Below, in pieces: positions 25,469 to 33,791 of a stretch of 64,000 bases of DNA (position 1 is the first letter of the stretch; each line of letters opens with the position of its first letter). This stretch comes from Paraliobacillus ryukyuensis (GTDB lineage: Bacteria > Bacillota > Bacilli > Bacillales > Amphibacillaceae), in contig NZ_QNRI01000005.1 in assembly GCF_003315295.1 (NCBI RefSeq), forward strand, positions 73,398 through 137,397, read 5' to 3'. A program made the translations under genes and the position numbers. The notes under the pieces were generated by a model that saw only the letters and a list, made by a program, of their open reading frames with translations, was not told where the DNA came from and made no database searches.

Positions 25469-26395
25469 TTATTGTTCTAAGTTTGTCCACTCATCTACTT
25501 TGTCTTGGTTATCTTCAATCCATGTTTGAGCTGCTTCTTCTGGTGCAGTTCCATTTTGAATATCAAGCATAACTGATTCAATATCTGCAGATTCCCAATT
25601 GAAGTTATCTAAGATTTGGTATGCAGCAGGGCTATCTTCTTCAAGTCCTTGACGAACCATTGTTTCAATAGTTTCTTCTTCACCAAAAGAACCTTCTGGA
25701 TCTTCTAAATACTTAAGATCATATTTACTGAACATCCAGTGTGGAGACCAACCAGTTACAACGATTGGTTCTTCATTGTCTATTGCCTCTCCTAATGCAG
25801 TTGCCATTGCACCACTAGAAGAAGTTTCAACAGCCCATCCATCTAAACTATAATCTTCGATAGCTTGTTCTGATGATTGCACTACACCTGAACCTGGTTC
25901 AATACCAGTAATAGCACTGTCAAGTTCATCAGATACATCTGCTAAATCACCGATAGAATTAACATCCATATATTCAGGTACCACTAGGCCAGTTTTAGCA
26001 CCTTTAAGGTTCACACCTAATTCGACTAACTGGTCTTGATACTCTTCGTATAAATCACCGTGTGTGGTTGGTAACCAAGCAGCTACCATTCCATCAGCAT
26101 CACCACTAGCTACAGATTCCCACATAACAGCATTATCTAATGGAGTTACAGTGACATCATAACCCTGTTCTTTTAGTACTTGAGCAATAACATTTGTAGA
26201 AGCAACCTCTGTATCCCATTCAACATATACTAACTCAATTTCTTTATTACCTAAATCTGCTCCAGATGCTTCTTCAGAATTATTGTCATCAGATGAACTA
26301 TCATCCGTTGAATCCCCGTTGCCACATGCAGCTAGTACAAGTGATAACATCAGTACAAATACTATTCCTAAATGTTTCCATGTTAACTTAAACAT
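25469..26395 (-). CDS. opuAC: Glycine betaine-binding lipoprotein OpuAC
   Basis: This 308-residue substrate-binding lipoprotein belongs to the OpuA osmoprotectant importer. It has a lipoprotein signal with lipobox LVLAACG (Cys about 25), an acidic Ser-rich linker, then the type II binding domain (AAWLPTTHGDLYEEY, VVTGWSPHWMFSKYDL). It captures glycine betaine or proline betaine at the membrane surface. It is the last gene of opuAA-opuAB-opuAC and is unusually acidic, as expected for an exported protein of a halotolerant organism. Confidence 0.93.
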   Translation of the reverse strand: MFKLTWKHLGIVFVLMLSLVLAACGNGDSTDDSSSDDNNSEEASGADLGNKEIELVYVEWDTEVASTNVIAQVLKEQGYDVTVTPLDNAVMWESVASGDADGMVAAWLPTTHGDLYEEYQDQLVELGVNLKGAKTGLVVPEYMDVNSIGDLADVSDELDSAITGIEPGSGVVQSSEQAIEDYSLDGWAVETSSSGAMATALGEAIDNEEPIVVTGWSPHWMFSKYDLKYLEDPEGSFGEEETIETMVRQGLEEDSPAAYQILDNFNWESADIESVMLDIQNGTAPEEAAQTWIEDNQDKVDEWTNLEQ

Positions 26396-26468
26396 ACTAA
26401 AAAATCTCCCCTTCTTAAAAAATTTAAATTTATGATTAACTTTTCATTTTGAAAAGTTACCAACTTAT

Positions 26469-27308
26469 TTAATTAGATTTATTCAGATTCTGTGTAAAGC
26501 GGTCAATAATAATTGCCAAGATAACAATACCCATACCTGCAACGAAACCAGTACCAACTTGTGCACGTTGAAGTGAAGATAATACGTCACGTCCAAGTCC
26601 AGGTGCACCAATCATAGATGCGATAACAACCATGGAAAGAGATAACATAACGGTTTGGTTAATCCCTGCCATAATTGTACTTTTGGCCATTGGCAATTCA
26701 ACCTTAAATAATTTCTGAGATCCAGTACTACCGAATGCTTCTGATGCTTCCACCAATTCTTCAGACACTTGTCGAATACCTAAATTTGTAAAACGAACAG
26801 TTGGTGGAGTAGCAAATATTAATGATGCAAAAATCCCTGGTACCATCCCAATACTGAAGAACGCTACCGCTGGGATTAAGTAAACAAATGCAGGCATTGT
26901 CTGCATAAAGTCTAATATTGGAGTAATAATTGTTTCAGCTATTTTACTTTTCGACATTAAAATACCGATAGGCACACCAATAATAACGGATAATAAACTA
27001 GCAATAAGTACTAATGCAAAAGTGCTCATTAATTCTTCCCATGCACCTTGGTTATAAATCAACCATAATCCTACAATAGAGAAAACGGCCAGTCCAAATT
27101 TTTTACCTGTAATGAAAAATGCGACTACGGCTACGATAATAATAACAATAATTGGTGGAATTAGAGCTAAAGTCTCAGCAAACCATTCCATAAAGTCACC
27201 AAATTGATTTTTGATTGGATTAAATAAAAATGCAAAAACATCTGTTATCCAATCAGTTAGTCTACTAATCCAATCTGCTATAGGTATTTGTGGTATAAAA
27301 TCAAGCAT
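26469..27308 (-). CDS. opuAB: Glycine betaine ABC permease OpuAB
   Basis: This 279-residue permease has about seven hydrophobic segments and the ATPase-docking loop [23 protein letters not shown] 27308 (AGGCGAGG upstream) overlaps the end of opuAA by eight bases. An in-frame extension to 27332 lies inside opuAA and is rejected. It forms the membrane channel of the OpuA transporter. Confidence 0.93.
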   Translation of the reverse strand: MLDFIPQIPIADWISRLTDWITDVFAFLFNPIKNQFGDFMEWFAETLALIPPIIVIIIVAVVAFFITGKKFGLAVFSIVGLWLIYNQGAWEELMSTFALVLIASLLSVIIGVPIGILMSKSKIAETIITPILDFMQTMPAFVYLIPAVAFFSIGMVPGIFASLIFATPPTVRFTNLGIRQVSEELVEASEAFGSTGSQKLFKVELPMAKSTIMAGINQTVMLSLSMVVIASMIGAPGLGRDVLSSLQRAQVGTGFVAGMGIVILAIIIDRFTQNLNKSN

Positions 27309-28497
27309 TTTCGTTAACCTCGCCTTCTCCAACTAATGCTGCAATAACGGCACCGCGGACAATAATCCCTAATAATTTACCATCTTCAACTACTGCCACT
27401 GGAACTGGTGTGTTATGAATAATTTCAAAAATATCGTGCATTGGTTTATCGCGATCAACAGTTGGTGTGTCTGTTTTTAAGATCTCGTTAAGATCCCGAA
27501 TTTCTTTTTTGCGGGCTGCTGACGCATCGTCCGCAGTCACATAACCTTTTAAGTTACGGTTATTATCAATAACATAAATACTAGAAATTCCTTCTTCGCG
27601 CATGCGTTCTAGCGCAACACGCGGACCATGTTTCTCAATATTAACTGTCTCTGGACGCTTCATAATATGTTCTGCTGTTAATACTTTCGAACGATCAACA
27701 TCTTCAACGAAACGTTCCACATAATCATTTGCAGGACTTACTAATATTTCTTCCGGCGTACCGATTTGAACAATAGAACCATCTTTCATTAAAGCAATAC
27801 GGTCACCAATACGGAGCGCTTCATCTAAATCGTGCGTGATAAAGATAATCGTTTTCTGCATTTTTTGTTGTAAATCTAACAATTCATCTTGCATATCTTT
27901 ACGAATTAGTGGGTCTAACGCTGAGAAAGCTTCATCCATTAGTAATACTTCTGGATCATTTGCTAACGCACGAGCTAAACCTACACGTTGTTGCATACCA
28001 CCAGACAATTGTCCAGGTAATTGGTTTATGTAGTTACCTAGTCCAACTAGTTCAAGTGATTCTTTTGCTTTTGCACTTCGTTTTTCTTTGTCCATTCCTT
28101 GTATTTCTAATCCAAATTCAGCATTCTCTAGAATTGTTCGGAATGGAAATAGTGCAAATCGTTGAAATACCATACTTAGTTTTTCACGACGAACACGACG
28201 AAGGTCTTCTTTATTCATGGTTGCTAAATTTTCACCATCAACAAAAACGCTACCTTCTGTAGGTTCAATCAATCGATTAATCAAACGTACTAGTGTGGAT
28301 TTACCACTTCCGGATAGACCCATTATTACGAATACTTCTCCTTGTTCAACTTCAAACGAAGCACGATTGACCCCTACCGTATCACCAGTTTGTTTTAATA
28401 TCTCTTCTTTTTTCATACCTTGATCCAAGAGCTTTAATGAGTCTTTCACATTTTTACCAAATACTTTTGATAAGCCCTCTACTTTGATGATCGGCAT
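27301..28497 (-). CDS. opuAA: Glycine betaine ABC ATPase OpuAA
   Basis: The 398-residue ATPase has Walker [10 protein letters not shown], signature LSGGMQQR, Walker [14 protein letters not shown] and a C-terminal tandem CBS module (from about residue 280, [15 protein letters not shown]), the domain that senses ionic strength in OpuA transporters. ATG 28497 with GAGAGGTG upstream is preferred to the extension at 28539. It is the first gene of the operon behind a strong promoter. Confidence 0.94.
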   Translation of the reverse strand: MPIIKVEGLSKVFGKNVKDSLKLLDQGMKKEEILKQTGDTVGVNRASFEVEQGEVFVIMGLSGSGKSTLVRLINRLIEPTEGSVFVDGENLATMNKEDLRRVRREKLSMVFQRFALFPFRTILENAEFGLEIQGMDKEKRSAKAKESLELVGLGNYINQLPGQLSGGMQQRVGLARALANDPEVLLMDEAFSALDPLIRKDMQDELLDLQQKMQKTIIFITHDLDEALRIGDRIALMKDGSIVQIGTPEEILVSPANDYVERFVEDVDRSKVLTAEHIMKRPETVNIEKHGPRVALERMREEGISSIYVIDNNRNLKGYVTADDASAARKKEIRDLNEILKTDTPTVDRDKPMHDIFEIIHNTPVPVAVVEDGKLLGIIVRGAVIAALVGEGEVNENA

Positions 28498-28625
28498 GCT
28501 CTTCACCTCTCTCTTACTTTCTTTATGAGAATTCAACAACTAACAGTTCCCTGTTTTATCAAATTCTAAACCAGTGCTGTAATATATAAGCTAATAATTT
28601 TTTGCTCATAATGTGCTACTTTAAT

Positions 28626-28654
28626 ACTATAACGCTTAACTTTGTATTTTTCAA
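28626..28654 (-). promoter_or_regulatory. Promoter of the opuA operon
   Basis: On the minus strand TTGAAA (28649-28654), a 17-base spacer and TATAGT (28626-28631) lie about 130 bp before opuAA. Confidence 0.7.
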
Positions 28655-28691
28655 ACGATAAAAACCATTGATTTTGTACATATTTTATATA

Positions 28692-28703
28692 CAGTTTAAA
28701 CTG
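28692..28703. promoter_or_regulatory. Palindrome upstream of the opuA promoter
   Basis: CAGTTTAAACTG is a perfect 12-bp palindrome with ATAT-type flanks extending the symmetry. It lies 37 bp upstream of the -35. It is a possible operator for an osmotic-response repressor. No cognate regulator can be assigned. Confidence 0.35.
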
Positions 28704-28799
28704 GATATATTTTAATGTAAAATACTTTAATTATCTTTGATTTTCTTTAATTTTCGTCAATCACTCGCATTTTATTTCATCTCAAACATAGTGTAACCC

Positions 28800-29220
28800 A
28801 TAAATAGAACTTTATTTATTAGGAGTAGAAGAAATTTTTTCCGATTTTTAAAAAAGCTTTGCAACAAAAATAGCAAATGCATTAAAAAAATTTGAATAGT
28901 TTGAAGTATCTCTTGTCGAACCATGCTTTTTCATCATCATATATATCAGTGATATTCCGATGATACTGAATGACATGGGTAATGTTTTAAGAAAACGGAT
29001 AGACTGGAATCGATGCATTAATGATGTTTAAACTTGTCTAGCGTGTTTGCATACAAGAATTGCGTAAAGATATATACAGAGCTAACGACAAAATGTACCG
29101 AAATTTAAGGCAAACCTACTGGAACAAGTGAAATAATCAGACGGTTAGGCAGGTTTTCATAGAAGTAGTTAACTAAAGGAACAAAATAATAAGTAACAAA
29201 ATTTATGGGGCTTCCTCCTG
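28800..29220 (-). other. Gene-free stretch with possible decayed transporter sequence
   Basis: The 28498-29434 gap holds the opuA leader and promoter, then sequence without an intact ORF. On the minus strand two separate pieces read like membrane protein: FVTYYFVPLVNYFYENLP near 29160-29210 and FLKTLPMSFSIIGISLIYM near 28940-29000. The second resembles the last helix and tail of a secondary transporter. Stops and frame changes separate them, so this is at best a relic. Confidence 0.25.
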
Positions 29221-29434
29221 CTGTTGAACAAACATTTTTATATATGTATCCCTATATGTATCCCTAAGTATAATAATGTTTTTCCATCCTTGGATATATA
29301 GGCTTTGAACTATATTTGAACTATATATGTTTTTTTATATATTTTTTAAGAAAATCTATTGATTTTTCCTTTGAATCATACTATATTCATTTAAGGATAT
29401 TTCCCATTAATATGTTGAATCAGGGGAGTGATCG

Positions 29435-29977
29435 ATGATGAACTGCTGGAAAACTGTGAATGTTCACAGAGAAGTAGGCATGAATCGGATCTTTATTTTT
29501 TCTTTTTTAATCGGATTTTTATCATTTATTTTTTTGTATTTACCTTTTTCAGTTATACATCAAACCAGCAGTATGAAAGATTATGGTATTTTCCCATTAA
29601 TTATAGGTTTGGTATTGTTACCTTATTTGCACAAATTAACGCACGTGATTCCTTTGTTCTTAACAAATCGTGCATTTAAAATAAAATTTCGTATAAACAA
29701 GTGGAAATTTCCTATTATAAATTTTTTATCTACAACTAAAATGTCAAAGCAATTATTGATTATTCATTTATTAGCACCAACGTTATTTATTACAGTTCCA
29801 AGTTTAATCGTAAGTTATTTTTTTCCGAACTATTTTGTTTACTTTCTTATTATAGCTTCTTTGAATCTGGGGATTTCATACACTGATTTTATTTATATTG
29901 GACGGCTCATGAAAGCTCCTAGAAAATGTGTAATAGAAAATGACGGTGTCGGTTACGATATCCTAATTAGTAAATAA
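29435..29977 (+). CDS. DUF3267 membrane protein (zincin-like)
   Basis: This 180-residue protein has four membrane segments (about 20-42, 52-68, 105-130, 133-150). HKLTH follows the second segment, where many DUF3267 members have an HExxH-like site, so the catalytic Glu appears replaced by Lys. B. subtilis has a member of this family near prsA. The start ATG 29435 follows AGGGGAG. Function is unknown and protease activity is doubtful. Confidence 0.65.
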   Translation: MMNCWKTVNVHREVGMNRIFIFSFLIGFLSFIFLYLPFSVIHQTSSMKDYGIFPLIIGLVLLPYLHKLTHVIPLFLTNRAFKIKFRINKWKFPIINFLSTTKMSKQLLIIHLLAPTLFITVPSLIVSYFFPNYFVYFLIIASLNLGISYTDFIYIGRLMKAPRKCVIENDGVGYDILISK

Positions 29978-29991
29978 AAGAAAAAATTAAC

Positions 29992-30052
29992 AAAAAGCAA
30001 AAACGAACTATATGAGAGGTAGTCCCTATCATTATATAGCTCGTTTTTGCTT
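29992..30052 (+). terminator. Terminator after the DUF3267 gene
   Basis: AAAGCAAAAACGA and TCGTTTTTGCTTT form the base of an imperfect long hairpin. Confidence 0.75.
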
Positions 30053-30171
30053 TATATTTTTTTCGTAATTTATTTATGTACATAGGGTGCTAAGATTTAA
30101 TTGATCAATTCTACTATTCAAAATAGTAAATTTCTGATAAAGTATTACTAAGGTAAAAGGAGGGCATAATT

Positions 30172-30366
30172 ATGGTATTCGTTTTCTTTTTCGTTGCCTT
30201 TGCATTTTTTATATTGTTCATGATTAATTCACTAACCTATCGTCTTTGTACCCAGACAGAGATGTCCCAGGAAAAACAAAGTTCTGTGTTTCGAACAATC
30301 AACGTTTTGATTACCATTTTATTAATTTCTTCATACATACAAATTTTTTATACAACGAACGTATAG
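30172..30366 (+). CDS. Small membrane protein, 64 aa
   Basis: Two hydrophobic helices (about 3-20 and 44-60) are joined by a polar loop (RLCTQTEMSQEKQSS). AAAGGAGGG lies just upstream of ATG 30172 and a terminator closes the gene, so translation is well supported. I do not recognise the family and find no motif that suggests a function. Confidence 0.65.
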   Translation: MVFVFFFVAFAFFILFMINSLTYRLCTQTEMSQEKQSSVFRTINVLITILLISSYIQIFYTTNV

Positions 30367-30398
30367 GGTACAATTCAATTGCATCCTATACGTTTTTT
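30358..30398. terminator. Terminator between the small membrane protein and the YjcZ-like gene
   Basis: AACGTATAGG (30358-30367) pairs with CCTATACGTT (30385-30394), followed by TTTTT. Confidence 0.85.
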
Positions 30399-30403
30399 AT
30401 TCC

Positions 30404-30487
30404 TTATACCCATGCAGCACCAACGATAATTAGTAAGATAAACAAAACTACAATTAGCGCAAATCCGCCTCCGGAGCTATATCCCAA
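30404..30487 (-). CDS. YjcZ-like sporulation micro-protein, 27 aa
   Basis: This peptide begins MGYSSGGGFALIVVLFILL and ends VGAAWV, the glycine-rich head and single helix of YjcZ-type proteins found in spores of Bacillaceae. The start is TTG at 30487 with AGGGGGTG six bases upstream. No ATG is available. A second member lies at 51187-51285. Confidence 0.75.
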   Translation of the reverse strand: MGYSSGGGFALIVVLFILLIIVGAAWV

Positions 30488-30635
30488 TTCAAGCACCCCC
30501 TTTTAGTCTCTACTAATATGCTATGCAAACCTCATTCATGAAGTAATAGGATATTCGCCTGAAAAATATGTAAAAAGTGAGTAATTTGGGATTTGACTAT
30601 TAATTTATAATCAAAATGTGTTATATTATCTCAAG

Positions 30636-30651
30636 AGCGCTTAATAGCGCT
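30636..30651. promoter_or_regulatory. Dyad upstream of prsA
   Basis: AGCGCT, four bases, AGCGCT lies 37 bp before the prsA start, next to AT-rich promoter-like sequence. It is a possible operator. I see no match to a known regulator. Confidence 0.35.
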
Positions 30652-30687
30652 AGGAATACAATTGTTTAAGAGTAGGAGTGTAATAAA

Positions 30688-31641
30688 ATGAAAAAATTAG
30701 CTATGGCAGCAACCATCGCAGCAGGTGTAATTGCATTATCTGCTTGTTCATCTCAAGACCCAGAAACGGTTGTAGAAACGGATTCTGGTAATGTAACAAA
30801 GGACGAATTCTATCAAGAATTAAAATCAACTAGTGGTGAGAGTGTTTTACAACAATTAGTTACGAAAACAATCCTAAACGATAAATATGAAGTTACTGAT
30901 GAAGAAGTGGACAAGCAATTACAAACGTACAAAGACCAATACGGCGATAAATGGGAATCTATTCTACAGCAGAGTGGATATGTAGATGAAGATGATTTCC
31001 GTGATGATTTAAGAACGCAGTTATTGCAACAAAAAGCAATTACAGAAGATGTTAAAGTTAGTGATGAAGAAATTCAGACACGTTATGATCATATGCAAAA
31101 AGAAGTAAAAGCTAGTCATATCCTTGTTGCTGATGAAGAAACAGCAAAAGATATTAAGTCACAATTAGATGATGGCGCAGACTTTGCTAAACTTGCAGAA
31201 GAAAATTCAACCGATACCGGTTCTGCATCTAATGGTGGTGACCTTGGATACTTTGGTGCAGGTGACATGGTACCTGAATTTGAAGAAGCTGCTTATAACT
31301 TAGAAGTTGGTGAAATCAGCGATCCTGTACAAACTCAAAATGGTTGGCATATCATTAAAGTAACGGATAAACGGGAAACAGAAGAAGATGTAAAACCTTT
31401 AGAAGATATTCGTGATCAAATTAAACAAGAAATTGCTTTAACTAAAGTAGACAATGCTGCTGCTCAAGAAAAAATGAATCAATTAGTAGAAGATGCAAAT
31501 GTTGATGTGAAAGTAGAAGGCATGGAAGATCTGTTTGAACAAAAGGCTACTTCTCAACCGGCATCAGAAGACAACTCTTCAAGTAATGAAGAATCCTCTG
31601 AAGATAATTCATCTTCTGAAGATAGCTCTTCAGAAGAATAA
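30688..31641 (+). CDS. prsA: Foldase lipoprotein PrsA
   Basis: This extracytoplasmic peptidyl-prolyl isomerase/chaperone is needed for folding of secreted proteins and PBPs. It has 317 residues: a lipoprotein signal with lipobox ALSACSS (Cys about 20), an N-terminal chaperone region, a parvulin domain at about 132-225 (VKASHILVADEETAKDI, GGDLGYFGAGDMVPEFE, VQTQNGWHIIKV), and a Ser/Glu-rich disordered tail after 285. GTAGGAGTG precedes ATG 30688. It has its own terminator. Confidence 0.95.
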   Translation: MKKLAMAATIAAGVIALSACSSQDPETVVETDSGNVTKDEFYQELKSTSGESVLQQLVTKTILNDKYEVTDEEVDKQLQTYKDQYGDKWESILQQSGYVDEDDFRDDLRTQLLQQKAITEDVKVSDEEIQTRYDHMQKEVKASHILVADEETAKDIKSQLDDGADFAKLAEENSTDTGSASNGGDLGYFGAGDMVPEFEEAAYNLEVGEISDPVQTQNGWHIIKVTDKRETEEDVKPLEDIRDQIKQEIALTKVDNAAAQEKMNQLVEDANVDVKVEGMEDLFEQKATSQPASEDNSSSNEESSEDNSSSEDSSSEE

Positions 31642-31650
31642 TTATTAATA

Positions 31651-31686
31651 AAAACTACAGCGAACACATTTCGTTGTAGTTTTTTT
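31651..31686 (+). terminator. Terminator of prsA
   Basis: AAAACTACAGCG pairs with CGTTGTAGTTTT, followed by T. Confidence 0.88.
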
Positions 31687-31759
31687 CTATTCAATACACT
31701 TATTTTACGTTACAATAAATTAATGTGATATGTTCGCTATTGTAATTGGAGGTTAACTT

Positions 31760-32983
31760 ATGCCAGCGCAAGGGCACTATTTTTATCAATTTATACCTGT
31801 CTCTTATCAACTAACAGAAAGCGATAAACAAAAGATATTGACACAATTTCCTTCTCCTACATTACCAACAGGAGAGCATTTTTTTTCTATACAAGAAAAA
31901 GAAAAAGGCGACTTCATTAATGAATTATTATTACTGAATGAAAGTGAAACAAGATTAACTAAAACAAATAAACAGTTTTTAAAGATGTCATTCAGCAACA
32001 ATGCGGGCATCATACAGGCAAAAATGTGGGATAACAATGGAGAAATTGCAGCTAATAAATCACTTATTGAGCAATATTCGATATTCCAAGTGCAAGGCAT
32101 GGTTGATGAATTTAAAGGCAATAAATCGATCACAGTTAATCGATTAGAACCCGTGAAAGAAGATATTAACCCTTTTAAACTGTTACCTTACACGAATCAA
32201 GATCTTGATCAATTGACAACGGAATTGTTTTCCTATCTTTATGAATTAGAAGAACCCTATCAAACCATCTGTCTACAAGCGATGAATGAACTTTGGCAAG
32301 ATTTTTCTACAGCCCCAGCTGCTAAAGGTTTTCATCATAATTATTTAGGTGGACTCTTAAAACACACTGTTGGTTTAATGCGGTTTGCTCGTTACATACT
32401 GAAGTTTGAAGACCATCCTATTCAAGCATTAATAAAATTAGTAAGTATCGTGGAAAAGGCATATAAAAATGAGTTATGGCAATCCTATCAAGCTCCAAAT
32501 GCTAAACTTATTTGGAGAGACACAGTCGATCATTTGTATCACATGATTGAAGGGACAAAAGATTATCAAGAACAAACGCCTAATTATGATGTGTTACTTA
32601 CCAGTATATTATTTCATGACATCGGGAAGCTCTGCGAATACGATTACACCAGTAGATCAGCCAAAGCCTTTGAATTGTTGTATCCCACTGCAGATATGAC
32701 AAATTTACAGAATAACAAACAGGCTGGAATCGCAATGGATCCACTTGGTGTATTAATTGGACACATTCCGTATGGTGTCATGTTATTTAATAAGATGATG
32801 GAATTATCTAAGGTACAACTTTCTGTTACCTCCATCCATGCAATAAGTCATTGTATTCTTTGTCACCATGGCTTACCTGAATGGGGATCTGCTGTTCGCA
32901 AACCACAATCATTAGAAGGCTATCTTATTCATATTGTTGATTATTTAGATAGTAGATATGAAAATACCGAAACAACAAAGTAA
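31760..32983 (+). CDS. yhaM: Long YhaM-like OB-fold/HD-domain protein
   Basis: B. subtilis YhaM is a 314-residue 3'-5' exoribonuclease. This protein has 407 residues with the same order: OB-fold about 70-140 (SFSNNAGIIQAKMWDNNGEI), then an HD domain with HHNYLGGLLKHTVGLMRFA, HDIGKLCEY and HCILCHHGLPEWGS, followed by DYLDSRYEN. The extra length is an N-terminal extension of about 60 residues and a long insertion between the first HD histidines and HD. The metal ligands appear present, so nuclease or phosphohydrolase activity is plausible. Divergence leaves open that it is a paralogue. Confidence 0.75.
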   Translation: MPAQGHYFYQFIPVSYQLTESDKQKILTQFPSPTLPTGEHFFSIQEKEKGDFINELLLLNESETRLTKTNKQFLKMSFSNNAGIIQAKMWDNNGEIAANKSLIEQYSIFQVQGMVDEFKGNKSITVNRLEPVKEDINPFKLLPYTNQDLDQLTTELFSYLYELEEPYQTICLQAMNELWQDFSTAPAAKGFHHNYLGGLLKHTVGLMRFARYILKFEDHPIQALIKLVSIVEKAYKNELWQSYQAPNAKLIWRDTVDHLYHMIEGTKDYQEQTPNYDVLLTSILFHDIGKLCEYDYTSRSAKAFELLYPTADMTNLQNNKQAGIAMDPLGVLIGHIPYGVMLFNKMMELSKVQLSVTSIHAISHCILCHHGLPEWGSAVRKPQSLEGYLIHIVDYLDSRYENTETTK

Positions 32984-32994
32984 ATTATGCTAAA

Positions 32995-33024
32995 AAATCC
33001 CCTCTAAAGCTTTAGAGGGGATTT
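32995..33024. terminator. Bidirectional terminator, 30-bp palindrome
   Basis: A perfect palindrome is centred on AAGCTT between the convergent yhaM-like and gbsR-like genes. Confidence 0.88.
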
Positions 33025-33049
33025 AGAATATAACAGATACTTTTTATTA

Positions 33050-33595
33050 TCAGTGTTTTGGAACATACTTGAAAATTTCACCAGATTCAACCACTTGTAT
33101 AAACCGCATCAACCAGCGATAATAATTTTGTGCATAACGCAATCGATCAATATCATTCGTGATTTTTTTGATTAATTCTTCATCAGTAGAATTATCTCGA
33201 ATTACTTTTAGTTCATGAATGGCTTCTTCTGCTTCTTCAATGTTGGTTTCAGTGTGGTGTCTCCAACGATTACCAAATAAAGAAGTGAATGATTTGTACC
33301 AGTCTTCCTCTGATTTATATAGATCTTTTCGTATACCTTTCTTAAAAGCTGGCTCTACCATTTTCATTTCCGATAATGAGCGAACACCAGTAGACATACT
33401 TGTTTTACTCATCTCTAGTGCATCTCTCATATCATCTAGTGTCATAGGTCCATCATTAAAATATAATGTTCCATATAAACGACCAACGGAAGGTGTAATA
33501 CCATAAAGATTCATATTTTTTGCTATTACTTGAATAAATTTATCTACCGTTTCTTCATATGAGACCCACTCTGCTTGACTTCTATCTTCTGCCAT
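33050..33595 (-). CDS. GbsR/OpcR-type transcriptional repressor
   Basis: This 181-residue MarR-superfamily regulator matches the GbsR/OpcR group: MNLYGITPSVGRLYGTLYF (about 28-46), the winged helix-turn-helix MTLDDMRDALEMSKTSMSTG, and GIRKDLYKSEEDWYKSF. B. subtilis GbsR senses choline and represses gbsAB and opuB, and OpcR represses opuB and opuC. No gbsAB is in the window. The OpuA operon 5 kb away is the only osmoprotectant target candidate here. The position between yhaM and yhaN is occupied by scoC/hpr-region genes in B. subtilis, but this is not ScoC. Confidence 0.85.
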   Translation of the reverse strand: MAEDRSQAEWVSYEETVDKFIQVIAKNMNLYGITPSVGRLYGTLYFNDGPMTLDDMRDALEMSKTSMSTGVRSLSEMKMVEPAFKKGIRKDLYKSEEDWYKSFTSLFGNRWRHHTETNIEEAEEAIHELKVIRDNSTDEELIKKITNDIDRLRYAQNYYRWLMRFIQVVESGEIFKYVPKH

Positions 33596-33791
33596 CTTAA
33601 AAACCTCCCGGATACAGACCTATTTTTGAGAAAGGTAGGATCTTATACATTAATTAGGAAATCCCTATCTCACTTACCCGTATCTAATGAAATGCAAACT
33701 TCACTACCTTATACCAGCAAAAATAGATGCATTACAAATTGTCTCCAAATATTTTACCATTATTATATATAGATTGCGAATAGATATTTAG

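Noticed and set aside
30246-30506. 86-residue plus-strand ORF
   Set aside because: It overlaps the supported 64-residue membrane protein, the terminator and the YjcZ-like gene on the other strand.
33050-33595. Calling this gene scoC/hpr because of its place in the yha cluster
   Set aside because: The sequence (VGRLYGTLYF, MSKTSMSTGVRSL, KDLYKSEEDW) is clearly GbsR/OpcR-type, not ScoC.
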